Below are positions 45,113 through 55,535 of a stretch of 64,000 nt of DNA, piece by piece. The notes under the pieces are model-generated. The model searched no databases and was not told where the DNA came from. It saw nothing but the letters and a program-made list of their open reading frames with translations. Every line of letters starts with the position of its first letter. The stretch's first letter is position 1. This DNA is from Dactylellina haptotyla (lineage: Eukaryota > Ascomycota > Orbiliomycetes > Orbiliales > Orbiliaceae): the NCBI GenBank assembly GCA_031310005.1, contig CM062384.1, forward strand, positions 2,418,001 through 2,482,000, read 5' to 3'. A program made the translations under genes and the position numbers.

Positions 45113-46502
45113 CTATGTCCCCCGTCTGTTTCCCATCTCCATTCGATTGAAATCCTCGATCATCTGCATCGTATCTCTGCCCAAGTCCGGGAACTCGCTC
45201 TCCTCGCCAATATCGAAGCTCTGCAGCGGAATCTCCGTATCTCGCGGCATATCACCCATATCCCCCAACTGAGGTGGTAGGAGTTCCAAGATCATCTCGA
45301 ATTCGTTCTCCAGTTCGTCCCGAAGACGCTGTCGGCGGTCGTTACTCCTCGCCATATCCTGCCTCTGATATTCCGCGACAGTGTCTTCGTCAATGATAGA
45401 GTGTGATCTAGCAGAGCCGGCAATACCCATACGATGGCCGCTGGAAACTTGATACGACGGAATAACATCATCGTCCACATCTTGCACTATATATAAAATC
45501 GGTTAACTCGTACCCATAAGGATATATATCGTAAGTAATTCAAAAAATACGCAACAACTCACCATCATCAACCGCAGATAACCTACCCCCGCCAAACCTC
45601 CCCACCCCCACCCCGTTAACCCCATGCCCAACTCTACCAGCCATAACCCTTCTGGTCCCGGCATCCTCTTCAGCAAACTCATCGAAATCCGCATCAAATC
45701 CCTCCCAATACCCCTGATCACCTAGGCCGTAATCGCCACCCTCACTACCATTATCACTACTGTCGTCCTCACTCTGCTCCGCGACCAAATTCTCCGCCTC
45801 CTCCAACTCCGCAATAGCATCATCGATATTCCTCCCTCCGACGGGAATATAATTCCTATAATGATTATCACTAGATAACCCACTGGTATTCGGCACCGCA
45901 GGGCGAATAATCTCATCCAACCCCGGCGGATCAGAATAATACTCCGCCGTAGATTTAACACACATATTCCCCCGCTTCTTCAACTGTTTCTGGTTCTTCC
46001 CGGCCGTTTTTACCATCGTAGTAGCCGCCCCCGTAGGAGTAGGAGTATATATACCGCCGGCATCTCGTTTCTTCAACCGTTGAACATACCACATATCTTC
46101 ATCATCCCCAATTATTCCCCCCTGATCAGGAGGACCACCGTCCATCCCGTCGTCATCGCCAGGGTTAGCCACGCCCTGTTGCTCTACGAAATCCTGCACC
46201 ATCCAGGCGTTATCGCTGCTATCGCTGCTACTATCACCTACACCCCCGCCGCCGGCATCGTAGCCCATCCCGACATTGTCATCTTCGTCTTCGAGTTCGA
46301 GATCGTGGGTTTCGTAGTATGTTGTCGTGCCCGTATCGGCGTCTTCGCACATAATGTTGTCGACTACATCGTGCACTTGCGAGTCCGGGATGGGCTGTGA
46401 GAGGTATGGCGTCGGTGTCGGTGAGGGTATGGTCTGTGGAACGGCGGAAACGAGGGAGAGGAAGGCGAGGGATGTGAGGGAGAGTATTGTGGAGTAGTGC
46501 AT
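45113..46502 (-). CDS. Secreted acidic protein, function unknown
   Basis: 437 residues from exons 46502..45563 and 45486..45113 (phase-1 GT-AG intron of 76 nt). Signal peptide TILSLTSLAFLSLVSAV. The mature chain is strongly acidic and rich in Asp, Glu, Ser and Gly, with runs such as LEDEDDN and DSSSDSSDN. It has only two cysteines (IMCEDAD and GNMCVKS) and two Kex2-like sites (LKKRDAGG near residue 150, LKKRGNM). There is an acidic, His-poor C-terminal segment (PPQLGDMGDMPRD). No domain recognised. The Kex2 sites could release separate peptides, but they lack a repeat layout. The upstream intergenic part is purine-poor with a short T-run leader. Confidence 0.75.
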
Positions 46503-47493
46503 TTTTTATTATTTTTATTTTAGACAGCTTCCTCGAACTCTTGGCCTTGAAGGGTATTTTAGTAGCGGTTGAGATATCGAGATTCTAACTTGTGGGAAGT
46601 TGGCGATATATAAAATCCAGCGATATTTGAAAACGTGGTGAGAGATGCCATGCGAGGCAATTATCACGGTACGCCCATGCCTAGGAAGGTGCAGCCTTGC
46701 GCCTGTTGGAGAGAATAAGCGTATCTTCGTCCCGAGGGCGAGCGTGTAGACCACGCAAATGTTCTCAATGGTAGTGAATGGGTACCGTGTTGTACTGAAA
46801 CAATTCTAAAATCTGAGTATTAAGATGGAAGACTAAGTACTTCTGAGGTAAGTGAAAGATATGTTTGTAGTGTCAGATGTTCCATTTTTTTATTGTTATA
46901 CTAGCTAATACTGTACTATACTACTACTATACTATCCTACCACCCCCCTCAAATTTGTACCTGATATGTTCCAATCCAGACACTCCCTCCCGTATTTCAA
47001 ACCAGACAAAGAAAAAAATTGGGTAAAGCCAAAAATTTGCACAAGTGCAAAAAAGCTGTCACAAACACCATGGTAGAGAATACAGGATATCACAAGGTAA
47101 AAAAGCAAGAAAGTCACGCTCAAAAAACATAGCACATAAACACATATAGCACATACAATTCAAGCATTTCAAAAATCAAAGACCAAGGAGATTTGACGAA
47201 AGTCCAAATGAAAAGAAATGACAAATAAAAAGAAAAAAGGAAATGAGGGATCCTCTGAATCCAGAGGCCCAGGACTTACCGGCTAAGAAGACGCTTTGCT
47301 CGCTCTATGATTTCATGATCTATACGCTTTTTTTTGGTTTTTGCTCCGCCTACATATCGTTCCATGTAATCATAAACTTTTTTTCATTCGTTGGTGGTCA
47401 ATATGACCTCCCAATCGCCCATGTACATTAACCTCCTCATCCTCATCTCTTTAGATTCCCGTAAAAAACCATGGAAACAAAAATAAAAATAGC
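46503..47493. other. Intergenic
   Basis: Contains the promoter of the acidic-protein gene and the 3' end region of the D-box/KEN-box gene. AT-rich at 46890-46950 and 47000-47240. No ORF of interest. Confidence 0.5.
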
Positions 47494-49290
47494 TTATAGA
47501 TCATCGTCAAAGAGCTCGTCTTCCGCCAGCGACCTGGTTTGTGTGTTCTCATCAACCTCGACCGCCGTGACCTTCGCTTCCGCCTTGAAAACAGCGGGGG
47601 CTTTGTCGGCGACCGGCACCGCATCATCCTCGTCGTCGTCGGCGGGCAAAGGTACTGCGGCAGCGGTATCCAAGACCTCGTCTTCTGCCTTCTTCGAATG
47701 TTTGAGATAGTCATCGACAATGCTATCGATAACCGCAAACTTGGAAGTCAGCATTCCGCCGCTCTTCCTCTGCGCGGCCTTCATCTGCCTCAACTTCTCG
47801 GCTTCCTCGCGCTCCTTCTTGAGATTTGGGTAGAAAATCTCAACGTCGGCTTCACCGAGCGGGCTTCTGATTCGCTCAGAATCCATATCGTCTGAGGACT
47901 CCTCGCGTCTCGGGGCAGGCGGTGGGGGCATGGCGAGCTGGTCTTCTGTCGGGGCCGGGGGGATGTTCTCCTTTCCGACACGATCGAGCTCGCTGCCTTT
48001 CTTCTGGTCCTCTTCGTCAGAGATGTCGAGCGTGCCCGCACCGTGGTACATCAGGTTCGTCAGGGTCTCCTCGAGGGTGTCCTCGTGGATCTCGAACATC
48101 CAGCTCTTGGGGAACTGTTGGCCGGGACGCCATGTGGTCGCGGTGGCATTGCCAGTCTTGGTAACCGGGGTAGCGATAAGACGTCCATCGATCGATGCAC
48201 CGGCAGCCTCCGCGCCCTGGGATCCGGATTTTGATAGGTGCGACGGGGGGTCAACGCGGCGGACAGACTTTTGGATCTTACGCTTGATACCCTTGGCCGG
48301 CGAGGTGGCGGAGAGGGAAGCCAGGGAGTCCTTGCGGGAGAGAGCTGAGGAGTGCACAGCTGATCTTCCGGAGGAGCCAATGGTGGGTGCAGGGGAGGAG
48401 GAAGAGGTGACGTGAGTACGTCGTTTGAGGGACTGGGGGGCGGCAGAGGAGGGAACGTTGCTTTTCTTCTTCGACACGATGATGCCCGAGGGAACAGGGG
48501 AGACGGGCTTCGTGACGAGAGCGTACTTTGCAATAGTGTTCTCTTCGCATGAAGTGGGGGAGAGGTGGGACTTCATGCGCTTGTGCTGAGTGGTGGAGGA
48601 GGGAGGGGCGGAGTTCTCATCGTAGATGGTGTAGAAGGACCGCTTGCCGTTAGCCTGGGAGAGAAGAGGCTTCTTTGTCAGGGCAGATGGTTTCGAGTAG
48701 GAGAAGCCTGCAGCTCGGACGTGTCAGTTAGCATCTCCGTCGAAAGCGGCATTAACGCGTAAAGTGGACGTGATATCAGGCGGGAGGGTGTCGATAGCAG
48801 CAGGATAGTAGCAGGATAGCAGGATAGCAGGGAGGGAGCAGGGAGATGGCAGGGGAGAGGGGAATGTGTTGCGCGACGTGGTAAGTGAAACAGGATCCCG
48901 GGCGATCGCAACTCGGGCTGTGATTGGCTGGTCGCCGCCCGCCAAAAATAGGGTGGCCGGCGCTGGAAGGGCACTTCCCACAGCACTAGCAGATGTCCAT
49001 CTGACTAGACACAGTAACAGGCCACCCTCTGAAGCTAGCGGTCGGGGGTTTTACAAGATCTCTCAGAGGTTACAAGAAATGTGGATGATGTCCATTTTGG
49101 AATTCAAAATGCTGAAATGCAAACGCAGCTAATGGGATTCTTGCAGCGGGATGGGCTCACCTTTTCCGTCGAATGTTGTTGGGGCGTCGAGGCCGCGGAC
49201 AATGTTGGTGACGTTACCCAACACGGTCCGCCTCTTCGGCGAAAGAGGGGTAAGAACATGGCGAGGTTGGGAAGAGAGTACGGTCGCCAT
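47494..49290 (-). CDS. Fungal protein with D-box and KEN box (putative APC/C substrate)
   Basis: 447 residues; exons 49290..49161 and 48707..47494 with one long intron of 453 nt (GTGAGC...TGCAG). The first exon encodes MATVLSSQPRHVLTPLSPKR, then RTVLGNVTN, a perfect destruction box (RxxLxxxxN, residues 21-29) directly after a full Cdk site (SPKR). A KEN box (GKENIPP) lies at about 289-291. In between is a conserved WMFEIHEDTLEETLTNLMYH block (about 246-265), which I recall from related filamentous fungi without a firm name. Many other SP sites and a very acidic C-terminus (ADDDEDD, EDELFDDDL) are present. It has no signal peptide or membrane segment and is basic in the first half, so probably nuclear. 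Securin-like or other cell-cycle regulator is an inference. Confidence 0.8.
48796..48860. repeat. AGCAGGAT minisatellite inside the intron
   Basis: Several imperfect copies of AGCAGGAT and AGCAGGGAG lie in tandem within the 453-nt intron of the D-box/KEN-box gene. They are probably a polymorphic simple repeat. Confidence 0.6.
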
Positions 49291-52200
49291 TTTTTATAGC
49301 CCAAGTCGAGTTTGGTATCGTCCTGTCGCTGAGAAAAACCCGAAACAGGTTGCTGTCGACTTTAGATGTAGATATGGTGGCAGAGCGATTACTTTCAGTA
49401 AAGAAGAATCGCCCGTTGTCGAAGAAATCGTTTTTTTCGTTTAAATGTTTTAAAAAAGTAAAAGTGGTGGCGATGGTGTTGGTGGTTTGTTCTGGCGCGG
49501 AGGGAAGTGGGAAGAGATGGGGCGGGTGCGACGAAAGTAAAGTACTCGAAAAGTGCGGGAGCAGCAGAAGATAAGGGAAAGGAAGCAGCAAGAAGTAGGT
49601 ACCCAGTACGGCTACTCCTACTATTCCAAAATCACACTAAAGTAATGCAATGCACAGACTATGACTTGACTTGCTTGCAACCGAATATGCGAAAGGGCGG
49701 CCGGAGAAAGCAAGAAGCACGAAGGGGGTGTGGAGGTCCGTCGGTCAGGTAGGTCAGAAGTCTGGAGGGTTCCGCAGCTCTGAGCGACAAAAGAAGCGAA
49801 AAGGCTGCAGGCGATCGAAAAGAAAGCAGACAGACCGGACGACCGAGTCTTCTGGTTGGTTGGTTGGACAGGCGGAGGCTAAAAGAAGAGACGAAACGAA
49901 GAAAGAGGCGATGGTGATGGACGGAGCGACGGACACACCCTTATTCTTTAATAAAGGTGCTTTCTGATACCTCGACACGACCTTGCTCTGTCCTGTAACT
50001 GTACGTTATGCAGCCAGCCGGATGAGATGGGACCTCGTTCTTAGATCTTCGCGCGTCACTGGATGGATGGTCCCAGCTGTATGTCTCCACAAGGCACAAG
50101 GGATGACCGATGGAGAGAGAGAGGATACAAAGGGAATTGTTCAAAAGGAAACAAGGAAATACGCTGCGGTTTAAAGAGTGGACCGTGCTGAAGAACACGA
50201 AAGGAATCAAAACGACGACGATACCGAGTGGATTGAGGGGTGAGAGTGGACGGTGATGATAAGAGAGAGGAACAATGAATCCACTTGAACAAAAATTTTT
50301 TATTTCATTTCGTTACCTTCCTGAGTGTAAGAATACTCTGGCTGCAGTGTGAAAGGGGATGAGATTTAATCTCGCTATCAATTACACTTCCCAAACTGGC
50401 ACTCAAATTGCATTTGCACCCTCGAAAATCGGGTGGCAGAACAGGCCAACCCCAAGAAACACTCCACCGCCAAAAGGCAAGCTAGCAGCCAGAAATGGAC
50501 TGGAACCTCGCCAAGCCCCACCGAGTGCGATCAAGAAACATGGCTTCTCGCTCTTTTACATGGGGGCCTTGTCCATCACTCTCTGCTCTTAGCTGCTGTG
50601 CTCTTTTTTTTTCTTTCTTTCTTCAACTAGTATTCCGCACGCTGAGTTCGCACTCACCGATTCGACGCGTGCGCGTGACATCCTTGCGTCCTGCCTTAGT
50701 CCGTTCCTCCTCCTTCCAGCAAGGCGAAACCCTCTTCCTTCAAATATGTAATAGTATGTACCCCACTTTCTTGCAGCTTCTCTCCTCCGTCCATTCCAAT
50801 CAGCTCCAGCCGACGTATCACAGCCTGCTGCTGTCCGAAACAGTTGAAAAATCCGGCACAGCACCGACTTTAGCTCCCCAGCACCCCCATTTTTAAAACT
50901 CCTTGACGTACCCGGCCCGCGTTCACCTAGTTTGAGAAATCGCCTACACGAAAATCACGGGGGAAAATGTTGGCCTGAAAAAAATAAAATGATGTATCTC
51001 CAACCTCAAAATTACTCAATTCTTTAGTCTAGTAAATTGTAATAAGGGATTCCCCGGTGAGTTTCGCGTCCCTGGAGGAGGGGGAGGGGTTCGCAGCTCA
51101 GACCGCCAGACACCGGTCTTAACTATAATCGACCAAACTAGAATTTAATCAACCGTTAAAATCGTCTTAAAGCGTATCAAAAATTACTTGCTCGAAATAA
51201 CCATGTCCCATACTCTCCAACGTTAACGTTTGTAAACGGCTTTCAACAATCTTGGCTCTTTCACCGTATCCGGTGACATATTCTTCATATTTTCTTTTCT
51301 CAAACGACTAACTGACTAAATCGTTAAACCATCCGCCGGTAGTCTCTTTAAGGAATAACTCCAACCCGTGAATCCGTCCGGATTTGTATCAAGAACGTGA
51401 ACAACCCATTTGCAAAGGGTCCGTATAGACGTATGATCTCTGTTTAAAACAGGCATAATTAAATTATAGAAAATAAAAGCGATCATTCGTAAAGCTATTG
51501 CAACCGGAGGTGGAGTTATGCTACTGCTTTAATTTTACCACGTATACTTTTGTAGCTCTTCTTCGAACGGTTTCTAGATCGGTATGCACGTTTGAATATA
51601 GTTGCTGAAATATCACGATGGCTAGGCGAGTCCGCCCGCCCAACCATCCAAATAAAAGTTCGCGAACATCTGTTCCCGCGAGCTGTTCCAACTTCTTTAT
51701 TGAAAATAAAGCTTACCCTCGGTCGGCAAAGACATTGGAATCTAGAATACTCTTATGCACGAAGTTTTTACTTGCCCGGCCGTCGAACCCGTCCCGCTGC
51801 TAGTTGCAACCGTAGCTCGCACCTCTAGCTTATAATTCCAACGGGCATTACGTTGGGACCTCAACTTTCCGCGGATGGAGAGGAACCATCGCCAGTTAGG
51901 ACCGGGTGGCAAGTATGATAATAATACATGAGCCTCAATATGGCAGAGAGGTTGGGTGCTGTTCCGTCACAACTGTCCATTCGGACATATTGTAGAAAAA
52001 GGCTGAAGCTTACAGAGACAAAAGTAAAAAATTTTGTGATCAATCGTAATGTTTAAGGCTTCTCTTTCCTTTCCAGTTTATAGCTTCGGATATCATATTC
52101 CACTGCCTTCTTTGTTCTTTCTGTCTCTCTTTTAGCTCCTTACCAAATTTTTCTGTCTGTCTTGTCTCTCCTGTCATCCATCGCATTGTTCTCCAAAATT

Positions 52201-53590
52201 TCCCGTCCGAGACTCAAGCTTGCAAAGTCAATGTCTATCCATATTATATTACCATTGTGATTAACGCCTTTTAACCGTACAGTTTTTTTTTTCATGTTCA
52301 AAAGATTTCTCAAAGTAGAAGGCGCTCCCCCCTACACGCGAGCTGATTGGTCGCCAGCAACCTCCCACGCTACAAGCATCTGTGCGGTTACAGAAACGCT
52401 CCACCACTCGCGAGCCCGCCTTTCGTTTTCCACTTAACACGTCCGGAAATTCTGCAACACCAGAACGCGAAAATTGACTGCAAGAAAATTAAAAAAAATG
52501 AAGACGTGCATATGCGCATGTCCTTACACGTCTGCGCATCCTGACAGGTCCGAACGGGTTTCTTCGAACGCGGATTCCAAAACGGCGGATTCTGAAACGT
52601 ATTTTAATTTTCTTGGTCGGCTGTTTCATGATTCGAGCTTTCGATTTTTGAAACATAGCAACGGGGTGCACAGTGTACAGAGTACTGGTATATTGTTAAT
52701 GAAAGTCTTTTTTATTCGTTTTCTTTTTTTTATGGTAGTTTTTGTTAAGTACATACATGTACACGCACACACACATACATAGAGAGAGTACGCAACAAGG
52801 GAGTGTAAATGAAAAAGACTCCGATCAGATCGGTTTTGAACTCTAGACTACTCGAGTAAACGCCAGTTGAAACTGACTTGTAAAAAGCTACAGTAAATGC
52901 CACCGATACAGCTCGGTCCAATCCACGACTTGCAAAGACCACCTCCCTCCTTATCATAAGACTCCAGATGACTCCTGTTAACAAAAAAAAAAGGAAGAGG
53001 ACCAGACAAATACGCTATCAAAGAACTCTTAAAAAGAAAAAACCGAAGGAACAGAGACGGAATCGCTAAAATGAACTAGAAAAAAAGAAACCAAAAGGTG
53101 AATGTGACCAGAGGGAAACCACCAGTGTGCTTTGCTCGAATTGATTGATATGATTTGATTGATCGATTAAATTGAAATGCTCGACTGAATGCTTGCCACC
53201 ACCCTTTCGATCGTCCCCTGCTGCCCATGAAACCATAATATGGCTCGCATGGCATAAAGAACAACCAGGCTGAGCGTACATTACATATCCCGTACAAAGC
53301 ACTAGAACTAGTCCAGCTGATGGATGAGCTGGCATGGGCTCGCTCACCGATCGAGCCGTCCGTCCCACTTGGCTCCTTCCACTCTGTCTTGCCCTCCCCC
53401 TACCTCGTCTCGAAGAAGAGGAATGGAAAGGATGGTCCAATACCCTGCTGCCGTCCTCTCAGTTCATGCAAATCGTCAGGCTAAGAGTTATTTCATGCCG
53501 AACGGGGAAAAGCATGGACGGCAGAGAAGACGGTATTAATAGGAATGGGTCGTATGTAGGCAGGCAGGCAGGTAACCACCCTTGATTAAT
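49291..53590. other. Large intergenic region (4.3 kb)
   Basis: Adjoins the start of the D-box gene and the end of the GT23-like gene. It holds a GA/purine-rich segment (about 49480-49960) that may be a long leader, a pyrimidine tract (50598-50625), AT-rich decayed-looking sequence (51000-51560) and a CA/TA-type simple repeat (52755-52795). No domain-bearing frame. It could hide a noncoding transcript, but nothing in the sequence proves one. Confidence 0.5.
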
Positions 53591-55535
53591 CTACCATCTG
53601 ATGCCGAACCAGTCAAAGTCGCCATCAATGTTCACCCAATGGCCCTTCTCGATAGCCGATTCCCACCTAGACAAGAAATCGCGTTAGTCATGATAATCAG
53701 ACAAAAAAGCACTCACTTTTCTTCTTCCGGAAAGGTGATTGAATGAATCCCGTAAAGAAAAGAAGCAAAAGTGAGAAAGACAGATAGTAGAGAAAGTTTA
53801 CTCACCCCATACCAACAGCTAGCATCCTGCACATATCACCGTCAAGGCCGCAGACCGCCCAACCATCTTTAGCTCCGGCCATGCTCTGCACCATCACGCT
53901 GAAATCAACCAAATACCCCACGGCAACACCCTCAGCTTCGTTCAGCTGCTTATCCATGTTGTGCACATCCTCGGCCCAGAAACCTCCGGGGAGGCCCACG
54001 CTGACCTTGCGGTCCTGGGCTCTAACGCACTGGCCCATCTCAGCACACTCCTTGACGTCTTTATCCTCGAACACATCGGAATCATCCGAAGAGATGATCC
54101 TGAGCGGTCTGAAATCTTCGCAGTCGACGTCAGGGTACTCCGGGAGTTGGTACTCCTTGACCCACTTGTCCTTTCCGTCGTCGGTACCAGCGTACATTCC
54201 CGAAGCGACCTCGCCGGTCTCGTTGACGGCAACCTTAAGGTACCTCTCAACGGGGATGTACCCGTTGTGGTACTTCCACTCGCGGGCGTGCTTGTCTCCG
54301 TGTCTGACCTGAACGGCAACGACACCACGTTCCTTGCTGATACCGAGCTCCTTAACACGCTTGACAACGGTGTCGTTGATATCGGATCTGAGCGGGATGG
54401 CTTCGTACCCGGTTCTGAGGAACCCAAAGATAGCCTTCTGCCTCTGAACACCGACGGCCCTGGCATCTTCGAACTCGTTCTCGAAAACGTGTCCGAAAGA
54501 CTGCTTGAAGGTCGCGGGAGTGACCAGTTTATGCGCGGTGTTCATCGGGCAAGGCAGACGGTGGCTCATCGGTGGGGCGACACAGTCGTCCGATGCAGCG
54601 GGGACGTTAAAGTACCGTCTGATATCACCGTACGCCCACTTTCCGTGTCCCTGAACGACAAAGAACTCACGGCCCTCGGTCTTCGCGACACCGTAAGCCA
54701 TCCACATACCCATAACCACGGCGCCGACACCGCCAACCTGTCCTTCCAAATCGTCAACGACATATGTCAATGTCTTGCCGCACTCCTTCTTGTCGTGGTC
54801 ACGAGCCTCGAAGGCGCTCTCGAACTCCAACCCGGCGAACCCGTGGTCGACATCCCAATATCCCAGATGTGCGTTCATGGGCTTTCCGTTCCTCTGCTCG
54901 TAGGCAGCCATGCTCTTCATGTTGACTGCGGTGCAGAGGTCCGCGTACATCTGTCCGGGGAGAGGGTACAGTTCCTCCTCGATGGGCATGGTGATAGTGT
55001 ACTCCGTTCCATTTTCGTTCAATTTAACCTGTGGGGGACGGGTGTAGTACTCCTTTGTTGGTGCGTGGGAGGGTCGGTGGTGCGGGTGCCCGACGCTGCC
55101 GGTGAACAATCGGTCAAAGACATTGGAGTCTCTGTAGGAGAAGCCGGAGCACCAGGAGCTCCAACCCCAGAAGCCGACGATGACGCAGACGCCGATGAAC
55201 CAGTAGAGGAGGACGAGGACCTTGCTGCGGGTCTTCTTGAAGGCGGCAGATCGTTCCTCGTGGAGGAGCTTGCGGAGACTGAGTTCGTCGGTGGGGAGGT
55301 AGGAGGAGTAGATGAAGGGCTTGGCGGGGGATGTTGGGGTGTAGAGGTTTGTGGAGTCGAAGATGATGGTGCCGGTTGGGGTGAGGGTCGAAGCGGAGGA
55401 GATGTAGGTTGGCGAGGGCGTCTTTTCGGGAGACGCGGAGAGGGTGGCGAAGTATGTTGGAGATCGGGGGGCGTACTGGTGGAATGGTGGGGGGACGAGG
55501 AGGGAGAGTTGCGGTCGGCTTCGCGTGGTCCGCAT
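53591..55535 (-). CDS. GT23-like glycosyltransferase (alpha-1,6-fucosyltransferase fold), type II membrane protein
   Basis: 601 residues; exons 55535..53806 and 53666..53591, with a 139-nt intron falling just before WESAIEKGHWVNIDGDFDWF. Pro/Ser/Thr-rich cytosolic tail (about 1-105), one membrane anchor (VLVLLYWFIGVCVIVGFWGW), then a luminal part. The luminal part has VRHGDKHAREW, matching the VRRTDK nucleotide-sugar motif of GT23/fucosyltransferases, RIISSDDSDVFED, and near the end WAVCGLDGDMCRML, which resembles the SxxVCRxAYE acceptor block of FUT8. It is likely Golgi. The donor may be GDP-fucose or another sugar; the family is not common in fungi, so the exact donor is uncertain. The codon use gives a long antisense open frame (53961..55598) that is not a gene. 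Confidence 0.82.

Noticed and set aside
53667-53805. Possible micro-exon in the GT23-like intron
   Set aside because: A second donor-like GTGAGT lies inside the intron, but no acceptor gives an in-frame micro-exon; one 139-nt intron explains all.
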